From: Nocardia cyriacigeorgica
GTDB lineage: Bacteria > Actinomycetota > Actinomycetes > Mycobacteriales > Mycobacteriaceae
Reading direction: 5' to 3'
DNA: 64,000 bases
NCBI RefSeq assembly: GCF_005863245.1
Contig: NZ_VBUT01000001.1
Coordinates: forward strand, 248,001-312,000
Shown: positions 26,041 through 36,600 of the stretch, piece after piece
Layout of the letters: each line of letters begins with the position of its first letter
Position numbering within the stretch: position 1 is the stretch's first letter
Notes under the pieces: generated by a model
Told to the model about the DNA's origin: nothing
Seen by the model: the letters and a program-made list of their open reading frames with translations, nothing else
The model's database searches: none
Program-made: the position numbers and the translations under genes

Positions 26041-26454
26041 TTAGACGCGACGCCGCTTGGGCGGACGGCAGCCGTTGTGCGGCTGCGGGGTGACATCGGA
26101 GATCGTGCCCACTTCCAGGCCCGCGGCCTGCAGCGAACGGATCGCGGTCTCGCGGCCCGAACCGGGGCCCTTGACGAACACGTCGACCTTCTTGACGCCG
26201 TTCTCCTGCGCCTTGCGGGCCGCGTTCTCGGCGGCCAGCTGCGCGGCGAACGGGGTCGACTTGCGCGAACCCTTGAAACCGACGTGGCCCGAGGACGCCC
26301 AGGAGATGACGTTGCCGGACGGGTCGGTGATCGACACGATCGTGTTGTTGAACGTGGACTTGATGTGCGCGTGGCCGTGCGGGACGTTCTTCTTTTCCCG
26401 GCGACGCGACTTCTGGGTCTTCTTGGGGCCGGAGGCCCGTGACTTCGGAGGCAT
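26041..26454 (-). CDS. rpsK: 30S ribosomal protein S11
   Basis: 137 residues. S11 forms the platform of the 30S subunit and contacts mRNA near the E site. The signature [22 protein letters not shown] and the C-terminal [19 protein letters not shown] are diagnostic. The N-terminal extension [22 protein letters not shown] is basic and typical of actinobacteria. It is 9 bp from rpsM and 22 bp from rpsD, so it is tightly embedded in the operon. Confidence 0.98.
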   Translation of the reverse strand: MPPKSRASGPKKTQKSRRREKKNVPHGHAHIKSTFNNTIVSITDPSGNVISWASSGHVGFKGSRKSTPFAAQLAAENAARKAQENGVKKVDVFVKGPGSGRETAIRSLQAAGLEVGTISDVTPQPHNGCRPPKRRRV

Positions 26455-26463
26455 CGGTTATCC

Positions 26464-26835
26464 CTACTTCTTCTTGCCGGCGACGGTCTTCTTCGGACCC
26501 TTACGCGTGCGCGCATTGGTCTTGGTGCGCTGGCCGCGCACCGGCAGGTGGCGACGATGACGCAGGCCCTGGTAGCAGCCGATTTCGATCTTGCGACGAA
26601 TGTCGGCCTGCACCTCGCGGCGCAGGTCACCTTCGACCTTGAACTCCGAGGCTTCGATGTAGTCGCGCAGCTTGGTCAGGTCGTCGTCGGTCAGATCCTT
26701 CGACCGCAGATCCGGGCTGACCGAGGTCGCCGCCAGGATTTCCTTGGCGCGGGTACGGCCGATACCGAAAATGTAGGTCAGTGCGATCTCCATGCGCTTT
26801 TCGCGCGGGAGATCGACGCCCATGAGACGTGCCAT
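26464..26835 (-). CDS. rpsM: 30S ribosomal protein S13
   Basis: 123 residues. S13 lies in the 30S head and makes intersubunit bridges. It begins [26 protein letters not shown] and has the tRNA-contacting basic C-terminus [34 protein letters not shown]. The 215-bp spacer to rpmJ shows no gene, and no regulatory motif was recognised there. Confidence 0.98.
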   Translation of the reverse strand: MARLMGVDLPREKRMEIALTYIFGIGRTRAKEILAATSVSPDLRSKDLTDDDLTKLRDYIEASEFKVEGDLRREVQADIRRKIEIGCYQGLRHRRHLPVRGQRTKTNARTRKGPKKTVAGKKK

Positions 26836-27050
26836 GTGGCAGTTCCTTAATCGTTGCGGAGGTCTGCTCCCTGTCCGTCCCCTCGTCGTGGCGGGGCCCC
26901 GGCCTCCGTACCGGGGGTTGGCTCATGCACCTCGGGGGTGAACCCGAATTCCGCAGTGCACGGCTGGAGCTGGGAGTTCTTCTCGGGCGAATGGCGCTCG
27001 CCCATTCAATTGGTGTGCCAATCCGAACCGCGTTCGGTGCTTGGCTGGTG

Positions 27051-27164
27051 TCAGCCCTGACGCTGCTTGTGACGCAGGTTCTCGCAGATCACCATGACCC
27101 GGCCGTTACGGCGGATCACCTTGCACTTCTCGCAGATCTTCTTGACGCTCGGCTGAACCTTCAC
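27051..27164 (-). CDS. rpmJ: 50S ribosomal protein L36
   Basis: 37 residues, starting at GTG 27164 and ending at the TGA of 27053-27051. The sequence [19 protein letters not shown] and the following [14 protein letters not shown] give the L36 zinc ribbon. The ligands Cys11, Cys14, Cys27 and His32 are present, so this is the zinc-containing (C+) form. It was found by reading between infA and rpsM, where it is expected from conserved order. Mycolata often also carry a zinc-free paralogue elsewhere, induced under zinc limitation; none is in this window. Confidence 0.97.
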   Translation of the reverse strand: MKVQPSVKKICEKCKVIRRNGRVMVICENLRHKQRQG

Positions 27165-27211
27165 GTCCGTCCAATCTTGTTGTGGTTCACACGGGTGTGA
27201 ACACAGTTTTT

Positions 27212-27231
27212 CCCCAGTCTGCCGACTGGGG
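27212..27231. promoter_or_regulatory. hairpin in infA-rpmJ spacer
   Basis: CCCCAGTC, TGCC, GACTGGGG forms a perfect 8-bp stem with a 4-base loop, bordered by TTTTT on the plus-strand 5' side. On the transcribed (minus) strand the stem is followed by A residues, so it does not look like an intrinsic terminator. It could be an attenuator, processing site or 5' stem for the rpmJ leader. Confidence 0.45.
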
Positions 27232-27308
27232 AATTCCTGTTTCCCTCGGTCCGTGGATCGAGGAAGCTTGTGTGGGCAGCCAGTCGCGAGCAGAGACCGC
27301 TCGCCGAC

Positions 27309-27530
27309 TCACTTATAGCGATAAACGATACGGCCGCGGGACAGGTCGTAGGGCGAGAGCTCGACGACCACGCGGTCCTCCGGCAGGATGCGGATGTAGT
27401 GCTGCCGCATCTTGCCGCTGATGTGCGCGAGAACCTTGTGCCCGTTCTCGAGCTCGATCCGGAACATCGCATTGGGCAGCGGCTCGACAACTCGACCCTC
27501 GACCTCGATGGCCCCGTCTTTCTTCGCCAT
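27309..27530 (-). CDS. infA: translation initiation factor IF-1
   Basis: 73 residues, an OB-fold protein that binds the 30S A site and assists IF-2 and IF-3. The sequence [20 protein letters not shown] and the [14 protein letters not shown] end are invariant. The ATG at 27530 follows a CGCGGAGGAT site; upstream in-frame sequence is unrelated. It is the first gene of the minus-strand infA-rplQ block and is divergent from the espI-like gene. Confidence 0.98.
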
Positions 27531-27812
27531 ATCCTCCGCGATCCCGGTTATGCTCAACCTGGTCTGATTGGTGGTACCGCCCGAATGCAACCGGTCGGTG
27601 TGGACTACTCGAGTCCGGACCGGTCGCATGCGAACAGTCGGCGCATAGGTGCACCGCCGCTCAAGCTTACCGGCAGGCGCCCGATCGGGCAAAACACGCC
27701 CAGAGTCCGCCGTCGCAAGGCTTCCCATCGGCGCACTGCCTCGCCCACGCCGGACACCGGCTGTCGCGTAAACTGACCGCTGTCCGAGGTCCAGCACATC
27801 AGAGGGGGATGC
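27531..27812. promoter_or_regulatory. divergent infA / espI-like promoter region
   Basis: 282 bp separate infA (minus) from the espI-like gene (plus). The only confident elements are the ribosome sites (GGAGGAT for infA, AGAGGGGG for espI-like). The interval must drive the strong ribosomal operon on one side and the second ESX locus on the other. No operator or RNA gene was recognised. Confidence 0.45.
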
Positions 27813-30800
27813 GTGAGCCGCAGCAATGACGGCCTCCCCATGCTGCCGCCGTGGCTCTCCGACAGTGAGGTCACCCAGGTCGGGCAGCAGATCGACTACG
27901 AAGCCCCACCGGTTCAGAACCTTCCGCACGACGAACTGATCGAGGACACCCCCGCCCCCAAGCGCCGCTTCAAGCGGCCCGCTCCCGAGGGCGACCGTTC
28001 CGATGCCCCCGGCCCGCGCAAGGAGAAGCGCCGCAAACCCTGGCGCCGGGACAAGAACGACGACCACCAGGTCGAGGAGCACGCCGACGAGCGCGACGAG
28101 GACGGATCTCACACATCGCGTCCCGGAGATCAGTGGTCGAACCCGCCGCAGCAGTTCGACCGCCCGGACGGCGGTTGGCAGAGCGGACCCCGGCCCGAGC
28201 AGCGCCCGGCCCCCGCCGACTATCGGCCTTCGGACCGTTCCCCCGACTCCGGTCCCGCAGATCCCTATCAATCCGGTCCCGTCCCCCAGCCCTACCGCCC
28301 GGGCCAGGACAACACGTGGCAGCAGGGTCCGGCGCAGACCACCGAGCGCCCGTCCGCACACCTGCCGACCCGGACTCCGAGTGAACCGCCTGCCGAGTTC
28401 CAGCCGCTCGGGCCGCGCCCCCCGCAGCCGCCGGTCGACCAGCAGCCGATCTCGACCGAGGCGACGGTGCATCTGGGGCCGCGCTCGAATCGCCCCGCGC
28501 CCGTTCCGCCGCAGGCTCCGATCCCGCAGACACCGACGCCCGGACCGCAGGCGGTCGCACCGCAGCCGCATGCTTCCTCGCCGCAGTTTCCGGTCGCACC
28601 GCAGCCGCACGCCTCCGCACCACAGATACCGGTCGCACCGCCGCAGCACCAGCCGCAGGCTCACGCATCCGCAGCGCAAACTCCGGTCGCGCCATCGCGG
28701 ACCCCGGTCCCACCACAACCGGTCGACTCCGATCCTGCGCACTCCCCCGCGCCGCCGACCCGGGCCGTTCCGCCCCAATCCGTAGCAGCCCCACCGCCGC
28801 CAGAGCGCCTCGGCCCTATCGAGAGTGCGACCCCGCCGCTCCGCGATGCCGACGGCACCGCACAGACCGGTCCGGCGACGAACCCGGATCGCGGTACCGG
28901 CATCGCCTCCGAGCCCGCCCCGACCGCCGACCGCGACGGTTCTGTGCCACCTCGGCCGCACCCGCCGGCGACGCCGGATAGTGCCGCGACCGGCCCGGCC
29001 GATCGCCCGACGGCCGCCGAGCAGCCGGGCCCGGCCGATGGCTCGCAGAGTGCGGGCCAAAATCCATCCTCCGTGGACCGTGCCGCCGCGACGCCGACTA
29101 CCGAGCCGCCCTCATGGCTGGAGGGGCCGAGTTCGGCCGGCGGTGAACGGGCGGGCGACAGCGCTCCGGTCACGGAAGGCAGCAGCCGAGTTTCCGAGGG
29201 CGCGGGGTCCGCGTCCACTCAGACCTCTGCCGATGCTTCGGCGGAACGCGCGTCCGATGCGCAAGCATCGGCGTCCGCGGCGGGCACCGGGTCCACCGAC
29301 GCACCGCCGGCGTGGCTCGCACCGGCGGACTCCGCGAACACCCCGGCGCAGCCGACCACCCAGCGTCCGCTGCCGCGACTGCCGGATCTGCCACCTCCGC
29401 CCAGCCGGGACGAAACTTCCACGGACACAGTCGAATCGGCGTCGACAAGCACGGCGAGCGATCCGGCGCCGACTCCCGTCCCGAGCGATCAGGGTGCCGC
29501 GACCGATGCGCGGGCGGATTCAGCGTCCAGCGCACCGAACATCCCATCGGCACCGGACGACGTTGCCGCGCACCGTCCTGATGACGCATCCCTCGCGACT
29601 CAGGCAAGCACCGTCGACCAGGTCGGCGACCCGCACCGCGCGCCGGTTTCGGAGGGACATCCCGGCCCGGCGGACAGTGCGGTATCGGCCACGCGTGGGC
29701 GGCACTGGTTGCCGTCCGAGGGAGCAGACGCGTCGGCCGACCAGATCCGGCCCACCCCGGCCGACGCGGCCGAGTCACGTCCGCAGCAGGCACCACCGGC
29801 TGTTGTGGCGGATGGCCCCGTGCCGGCCCAAGCACAGAATCCGCACGTCGCGGCCGCGACCCATTCGTCGGGCTTCCAGCACCCGCTGCCGTCCCAGCCG
29901 GTCACCGGCGTCGGCACCGAGCACGCGGCGAACCCACCCGGACAGCCTTGGCAGACCGGGCAATCCGCAGCCGAAGCGGCAGTGCACGCAGCGCCGGTCG
30001 CCCCGCCGCCGCGTTCCTTCGAGGCGCCGGTCAGCGAACCGGCTCCCGGACGGGAGCAGCGGCACACCGCGCCCGAGGGCGCGCAGCACGCATCAGGTCA
30101 GGCCCCGACCGCAGACTCCCGCGAGGGTGGCCGAGGCGCCGGCCGGCCGTGGCAAGCCGGCCCGGCGGCGGTCGACCATCAGGCGACGGTCGACCAGCAG
30201 GGGCGGCCGGGCCCGCACACCCCGCAGTGGCAGAGCCCGGTGGCGCCGAGCGATCAGCTACCCGGTCCGCAGGGTTATGCGCAGGCACCGGGACCGATGG
30301 CCCCGAGCCACTCGCCCGTGCCGCCGCATGCGGCACCGCCGCACCAGGGTGCGCCGCAATACCATTCGGCACCACAGCATCCCGTGCAGCCGCAGCACCC
30401 GGTTCAGCCGCCCGGCCCGCCGCCGCATTCGGCGCCGCACCAGGCCGTGCCGCCGCAGCAGCCCGCGCAGCAACAGTGGCAGGGCGAGCAGGGCAGGCCG
30501 CCGCTGCCTCCGTCGCTGGATAATGTGCCGATCCGGGGTCGCGCGGCCAAGAAGCCCGCAGGGTCGGGCTGGCGCAAGGCGGTGCACCATGTGTCGGGTG
30601 GCGCCATCAACCCGGGCATGTCGGCCGAGGAACGCCGGTTGCAGGAGTTGGTGGCACGGATCCGGCAGCCCGTGCGCGGCGATTACCGCATCGCCGTGCT
30701 GTCGCTCAAGGGTGGTGTCGGCAAGACCACGACCACCATGGGCCTCGGCTCGACCTTCGCCTCGATCCGTGGCGACCGCGTGATCGCCGTCGACGCCAAC

Positions 30801-31439
30801 CCGGACTTCGGCACGTTGTCCCAGCGGGTGCCGTTGCAGACCCGGTCGACGGTGCGCGATCTGCTGCTCGATACCTCGATCCAGCGCTACTCGGATGTGC
30901 GCAGGCATACCTCGCAGGCCACCAGCCGGCTGGAAGTGCTTGCCAGTGAACGTGATCCGGCGGCGTCGGAGGCGTTCAACGAGGACGAATACCGGGCCGT
31001 CGCACGGATCTTGCAGCGGTTCTACAACATCATCCTCACCGACTGCGGCACCGGTCTGATGCATTCGGCCATGGCCGGTGTGCTGGAGCTGGCGCATTCG
31101 CTGGTGTTGATCTCCTCCCCCGCGATCGATGGCGCGCGCAGTGCCGCCGCGACGCTGGACTGGTTGTCGCTGCACGGGCACGACCATCTGGTGCGAAATG
31201 CCGTGGTGGTGATCAACTCTCCGCGTGCCGGTTCGCCGAATGTGGGCATCCAGCAGCTGCGCGAGTACTTCCTGTCGCGTTGCCGCGCGGTGCACATCAT
31301 CCCGTTCGACCAGCACATGTCCGAGGGCGCGGAGATCGATCTGCACCGGCTGCACAAGCAGACCAAGCGGGCATATGTGGAGCTGGCGGCGACGGTCGCC
31401 GACGATTTCGCGACCGATCACCGCCGTTACCGGGGTTGA
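27813..31439 (+). CDS. EspI-like ESX-associated MinD/ParA ATPase with long disordered N-terminus
   Basis: 1,208 residues. About 930 N-terminal residues are low-complexity Pro/Ala/Ser/Gln, with many PQP and HASAPQ-type repeats and no predicted fold. The C-terminal ~260 residues form a MinD/ParA-type ATPase with deviant Walker [14 protein letters not shown] (Lys971) and IILTDCGTG in the Walker B position. This is the layout of EspI (Rv3876) and Rv3888c, which in M. tuberculosis lie in ESX-1 and ESX-2 and are thought to modulate secretion in response to ATP. The tail here is far longer than the roughly 400 residues in EspI. GTG 27813 has an AGAGGGGG site. A 13-bp stem terminator follows the gene. 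Confidence 0.85.
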
Positions 31440-31442
31440 CGA

Positions 31443-31473
31443 AAGGTCGCGGCCGTTACCCGGCCGCGACCTT
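31443..31473. terminator. hairpin terminator after espI-like gene
   Basis: A 13-bp stem (AAGGTCGCGGCCG at 31443-31455 with CGGCCGCGACCTT at 31461-31473) and 5-base loop lie between two convergent genes. It probably serves both. Confidence 0.78.
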
Positions 31474-31503
31474 CTCAGAACACTGTTGCGCCGCCGCGCC
31501 GGC

Positions 31504-32061
31504 TCACCATTCGGGCAGCCTGCGCCGACCGGCCAGCACGTCGCGCACCAGGTCGTCGTAGGCGTCGGCCAGTTCGGCCAGGTGGTGCCAGGCGCTGTGC
31601 AGCAGATCATCGTGTGCGTCGAGGGTCATCAACGCGTGATGGGCTCGCACGGACGCCTCGGCCAGCCGGTCGATCACCGCGCCGATGGTCTCGGTGTGCA
31701 GGGTGGCGCCCAGCCGGTGCTGGGGCACATTGCGCACCACCCAGTCGTCGATCGCCATGACCAATTCGCCTCGGCGGCGCTCGATTTCGACGACGGTCGA
31801 GGGCCGGGTGTCGATCGATCCACCCCGGCCGACCAACCGTCTCTCATGCAGTATTGCCAGGTCACGGGCATACCAGAGCAGCTGACCGCCGATAACACGG
31901 TGCCCTCGGCACGCTCTGACAAGTAGATCCGAGGTCGGCAGCGGCCCGGAAATCTGGGGCTGCGCCACCGGATCGGCACTTCGCTGAGTGCCGGGAAGAG
32001 CCATTACGACTGTTGTATCCGAACCTGCCACGGTTGCCTCGCCGTCATCGCCGCACAACAC
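31504..32061 (-). CDS. DUF4254-like protein of unknown function
   Basis: About 185 residues, mostly helical and soluble. LAILHERRLVGRGG, IDTRPSTVVEIERRRGELVMAIDDWVVRNVP and LHTETIGAVIDRLAEASVRAHHAL resemble, from memory, the DUF4254 family that is common in Nocardia and has no established activity. No catalytic motif can be pointed to. The start is uncertain. GTG 32061 gives the longest product but lacks a clear ribosome site; the next candidates are GTG 32031 and ATG 32004. It is convergent with the espI-like gene and divergent from the GntR regulator, in a small three-gene island inside the ESX locus. Confidence 0.55.
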   Translation of the reverse strand: MLCGDDGEATVAGSDTTVVMALPGTQRSADPVAQPQISGPLPTSDLLVRACRGHRVIGGQLLWYARDLAILHERRLVGRGGSIDTRPSTVVEIERRRGELVMAIDDWVVRNVPQHRLGATLHTETIGAVIDRLAEASVRAHHALMTLDAHDDLLHSAWHHLAELADAYDDLVRDVLAGRRRLPEW

Positions 32062-32133
32062 CGGATCAGTACGTTCATTACAATAAACCTCGGAAAACCC
32101 CTGTCAAGCGTAATCGGGCCGTAGTGGGCCGAA

Positions 32134-32145
32134 AAGTGTACACTT
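32134..32145. promoter_or_regulatory. GntR-type palindromic operator
   Basis: AAGTGTACACTT is a perfect 12-bp palindrome 30 bp upstream of the GntR regulator's ATG. Its GTGTACAC core fits the GT-N-AC pattern of GntR-family operators, so it is a good candidate autoregulatory site, possibly shared with the divergent DUF4254 gene. Confidence 0.6.
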
Positions 32146-32175
32146 CGTTACCTGCACGACCAACCGAGGAGCAAG

Positions 32176-32979
32176 ATGGCGGACGGTCCGACGTATCACC
32201 GGATCGCAGACCTCCTCCGCGAGGAGATCCGCGCAGGCAGGTGGAAGCCGGGTGATCGACTGCCCAGTCATGCCGAGCTGGCCGATCAGATGCAGGTTTC
32301 TATCACTACCGCGCGCAACGCAATTCAGGTTCTGGTCACCGAGAACCTTGTCTACACAGCTACTTCCCGTGGAACGCTGGTCCGAAACCAGGAAGTACTC
32401 GAATCCGTGGTCACAGATCATATCCGACCGAATCGGCCACGGTCGTCACATGACATTTTCGAGGAAATCGCGCGTGCCGCGGATCGCGAACCGAGCAAGG
32501 AATTCAGCGCCCGAATGGAGCCCGCCGGTACGGAAGTGGCGCAATGGCTGGGCGTTCCGGCTGATTCCTGGGTGCTCGCCCGCACCGTCGTCCAGTATCT
32601 GGATAACGAACCGTGGTCGTGGGAGGTCAGCTTCTATCCGCGTGATCTCGCCGAAGCCACCGGCATCGACTCACCGCACGACATTCCCGAGGGGACGACT
32701 CGCCGTCTGGCCGATCGTGGCCACGCCGAGACCGCCCATCGCGATACCGTCGTCGCCCGGCCCGCAACCGCCGAGGAGGCCATTGTGCTCGGAGTCGCCA
32801 CCGGAACCATCCTGCTCGATCATCTTCGGATCGGCGCCAATCATGAACGCGTCACCCGCGCCACCAGGCATCGTTCGATCGCCACCCGCAATCGGCTGGC
32901 CTATGAACTAGGTGATGAGGAGGGCACGGCCGTGATCCGCCGCGCCCTCGGCAGCTCCTATCGGCCCGGCATCGCGTAG
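32176..32979 (+). CDS. GntR/HutC-family transcriptional regulator
   Basis: A 267-residue repressor. The N-terminal winged helix (about 5-70; IADLLREEIRAGRWKPGDRLPSHAELADQ, TTARNAIQVLVTENLV) is of GntR type. The C-terminal ~170 residues resemble a UTRA ligand-binding domain (WVLARTVVQYLDNEPWSWEVSFYP, TRATRHRSIATRNRLAYELGD). A CGAGGAGC site precedes the ATG, and a palindromic operator lies 30 bp upstream. The GNAT gene begins two bases after its stop, so both are made from one message and the regulator probably controls it. The effector is unknown. Confidence 0.9.
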   Translation: MADGPTYHRIADLLREEIRAGRWKPGDRLPSHAELADQMQVSITTARNAIQVLVTENLVYTATSRGTLVRNQEVLESVVTDHIRPNRPRSSHDIFEEIARAADREPSKEFSARMEPAGTEVAQWLGVPADSWVLARTVVQYLDNEPWSWEVSFYPRDLAEATGIDSPHDIPEGTTRRLADRGHAETAHRDTVVARPATAEEAIVLGVATGTILLDHLRIGANHERVTRATRHRSIATRNRLAYELGDEEGTAVIRRALGSSYRPGIA

Positions 32980-32981
32980 CC

Positions 32982-33554
32982 ATGTCCGTGGTCATCCGGC
33001 CCGCGGTCCTCGCCGACCTCGGAACCATCTGCCGGCTTCGGGTACAGCGCACCGCATGGCTGAGCGCACGCGGCTCGGACCAGTGGACCGTGGCCGGGCG
33101 CGGTCTGCCGATCGAGATCTTCGCACGGTCGGTGGGAAACTGCCTCGACGCCGGGGAAACCTGGATCGCCGAGGTGTGCGGCAGGCCCGCGGGCACGATC
33201 ACGGTGAACGACCGCGCCGATCAAGGACTCTGGGAGCCGGAGGAGTTGTCGGACGCGGTCATCGTCCATTACATGATCGTCGACCTGCGCTACGCGGGCC
33301 GCGGGGTGGGCCGCCGACTACTGGCACACGCAGGCGAGCTGGCCCGCGAGTACGGCCGCGACTGGGTGCGCCTCGACGCCTGGACCACCAACACCGACCT
33401 GCACGCCTACTACCGCAGTGCGGGTTTCCGGTTGGCCCGCATCGCCGGTCCGGCGGCGCAGGGTCCCTCCCGCGCACTGTTCGAACGCCGCACCGATTCC
33501 TGGGCGCCGGTCCGGGCCGATCACGCGCCGGTGTTCACGCCGGTGCACGGTTGA
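32982..33554 (+). CDS. GNAT-family N-acetyltransferase
   Basis: A 190-residue acyl-CoA-dependent acetyltransferase. The acetyl-CoA loop RYAGRGVGRRLLAHAGELA fits the R/Q-x-x-G-x-G/A motif A, preceded by strand VIVHYMIVDL. LHAYYRSAGFRLAR is the usual C-terminal motif B. The first 40 residues include an Arg/Trp-rich segment (VQRTAWLSARGSDQW) typical of actinobacterial small-molecule GNATs. The substrate is not predictable. It is coupled to the GntR gene (2-bp gap). The 104 bp after it, up to the end of eccC, contain nothing I recognise. Confidence 0.87.
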   Translation: MSVVIRPAVLADLGTICRLRVQRTAWLSARGSDQWTVAGRGLPIEIFARSVGNCLDAGETWIAEVCGRPAGTITVNDRADQGLWEPEELSDAVIVHYMIVDLRYAGRGVGRRLLAHAGELAREYGRDWVRLDAWTTNTDLHAYYRSAGFRLARIAGPAAQGPSRALFERRTDSWAPVRADHAPVFTPVHG

Positions 33555-33658
33555 TGGCGTCCCTGACCTCCGCCCACACACCAGGCGGCGATCACCACTG
33601 GGTGCTGAGCATTTGCTGACCCGGTCGCCGCGTTCACGCTCGCGACGAACCGGTACCG

Positions 33659-36600
33659 CTACAGCGGTGGCAGATGGGCGATCTGGATCATCTCCTGCCC
33701 TCGGGTGCGGGAGACGAGCATGCCGCGGCCGGGTGGGAGTTTGGTGGGGCGGACGTCGCCGATGAGTTTGCCTTCGTCGCGTGGACCGCTCATGATCAGC
33801 GCGTCGACGGACAGGTTCTTCATGCCGCCGAGGACGTGGTCGTAGAGGGCGCGGGAGACGCCGCCGATGCGGCGGGTGACGATCAGGTGCAGGCCGATAT
33901 CACGGGCTTGGGGCAGGTATTCCAGCAGCGGCAGCAGCGGATTGGCGCCGGCGGTGATCATGTCGTAGTCGTCGACCAGGACATAGATCTCCGGACCCTC
34001 CCACCAGCTGCGGTCGCGCAGCTGCTGCGGAGTGATGTCGGAGCCGGGGATCCGTTTGGACAGGTAGCGGGCCAGTTCGGTGATCATCGGGCCGCTGGTC
34101 TGCGAGGACGTGGAATAGCCCGCCAGGCGTTCATCGGGGACCACGCCGAGCAGGCTGCGGCGGTAGTCGATCATGATGATCCTGGCCTCGCCGGGCGCGG
34201 AGTTCTCCACCACGCCCATGGCGATATTGCGCAGCAGGGTGGTCTTGCCGCATTCGACGTCGGCGAAGGCCATGAAATGCGGCTCGGCGTCGAAATCCAG
34301 GACGAACGGGTCCAGTTCGTTCTCCCCGAGCCCGACCACGACCTTGGTCGCGCTCTGTCGCACGCCGTGCGCACGGGCGATGGCGAGGACCTGATCGCGG
34401 GAGATTTCCAGCGGCAGCATCCGCACCTCGGGCGCGCGCCTGGCGCCCCACAGCTGCACCAGCTGTTGCTTGGCCGCCGCGACGCCGTCGGTGAGGGTGG
34501 CCGGATCCGAGTCGGAGTCCAGCCGCGGCAGGGCGATCAGCATGTGCAGTTCATCGGGGGTGAGGCCGCGACCGGGACGTCCGACCGGCACCAGGGCCGC
34601 TGTGCGCCTGCCCATTTCCGAATCCGACGGGTCGCCCAGGCGCAGCTCCAGCCGGGTGCCGATCTGGTCCTTGATCACCGGCCGGATCTCGCCCCAGCGG
34701 GAGGCGCCGAGGATGAGGTGGATGCCGTAGGACAGGCCCTGCTGGGCGATGGCGTTGACGGCCGGTTCCAGAGTGTCGAATTCCTCGCGCATGGCGGCCC
34801 AGCCGTCGATGACCAGGAAGACGTCACCGAACTGGTCGGCGGCCAGCGGGTCGTCGGGGGCCGGCGGGTTGCCGTTGGCGGCGGCTTCCAGCTGGGCGTA
34901 TTTGCGGCGGCGGAACTCCACCATGGACTCGATGCCGAGTTCGGTGAAGCGTTCCTCGCGCTGGGTGAGCAGCGAGGTCAGCTCGGCGATGGTGCGGCGC
35001 ACCCGGTCGCGGTCCAGGCGGCCGGCCACCGAGCCGACGTGCGGGATGCCGGACAGGCCGGTCATGCTGCCACCACCGAAGTCCAGGCAGTAGAACTGCA
35101 CCTGCTCCGGGGTGTGGGTGGCGGCCGCGGCCATGATGATGGTGCGCAGGGTCGTCGACTTACCCGACTGCGGACCACCCACCACGGCGACATTGCCCTG
35201 ACCGCCGGCCAGGTTGATGGTGAGCACATCGCGGCGCTGCTCGTAGGGCTTGTCGATGATGCCGATGGGCATCCACAGCTGGCCGTGCCGGTTGACCGGG
35301 GAACGCCAGTCCGGGTCGGGCAGCAGCATGTCGACGGTCGGCGATTCGTCCAGCGGTGGCAACCACACCTCGTGCGCGGGCCGTCCGTGCCCGGTCAGCC
35401 GTTTGACCACGACCTCGAGCAGCGAATCCGGCAGGCCCTCTTCCTTGTCCTCGGTCTCGGCACCGGGCGGCGGGGGCAGCTCGGGCAGGCCGGGCGGGCC
35501 CGCCGGTTCGGCAGCAGGCTCGATCCTCTCCGGCATCTCGACCGGTGCGGCGGTGAACACCGCCGGCGCCTGCCCGCCGCTGACGCTGCCGCCGGATTCG
35601 CGGGTGCCGGTCGGTGAGACGTAGGGCCCGGAGACGTAGGTGGCGTTGAAGCGCAACGGATCATCGGCGTCGCTCTTGAGGTAGCCCGAGCCGGGAATGC
35701 CTGGCAGGTGGTAGGCATCGGTGATGCCGAGGACGGCGCGGGATTCATTGGCGGAGAAGGTCCGCAGGCCGATCCGGTAGGACAGATGCGAATCCAGGCC
35801 GCGCAGCTTGTTCTCCTCGAGGCGCTGCGAGGCCAGCAGCAGATGCACGTGCAGCGACCGGCCCAGGCGGCCGATCATCACGAACAGGTCCGCGAAATCC
35901 GGTTTCTGCGACAGCAACTCGGAGAACTCGTCGACGATGACGAACAGCGCCGGCAGCGGATCGAGCTGAGCGCCCGCCGCCCGCGCCTTCTCGTACTCGG
36001 TGACGTTGGCGAAATTGCCCGCCGCGCGCAGCAACTCCTGGCGCCGGTTCATCTCACCGGCCAGCGCGTCCTTCATCCGGTCGACCATCGAGAGTTCTTC
36101 CTCGAGGTTGGTGATCACCGCCGCGACATGCGGCAGCGGATCGAGCCCGAGGAAGGTGGCGCCGCCCTTGAAGTCGACGAGCACCAGGTTGAGGTAGTCC
36201 GGCGAATGCGTGGTGACCAGCGACAACACCAGGGTGCGCAGGAACTCCGATTTACCGGAGCCGGTGGCACCGATGCACAATCCGTGCGGGCCCATACCGT
36301 TCTCGGCCGACTCCTTGATGTCGATCTCGACCGGCGTGCCGTCGGGGGTGACGCCGATCGGCACCCGCAGCCGTTCCCGCGCGGTACGCGGACGCCATAC
36401 CTTCGACGCCTCGATCTGCGCGGCGTCGGGGATCTTGAGCAACGCCATCAGGCCCGGATCGGACCTGGTCTCATCGCCGAGGCTGACGATCTGGGCGGCA
36501 GTGGCGATGCGGTAGCGGGCCAGGCCGCGACCGAAGGCGGTGGCTTCGGCAACGCTGACCTCGTCGGCGGTGGCGAACTTCTCGATGCCCGCCGCGCTGC

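Noticed and set aside
26836..27050. Possible extra gene between rpsM and rpmJ
   Set aside because: No frame with a start, ribosome site and sensible composition; spacing here is also long in mycobacteria.
27212..27231. Intrinsic terminator for infA
   Set aside because: On the transcribed strand the stem is followed by A residues, not T, and rpmJ must be read through it.
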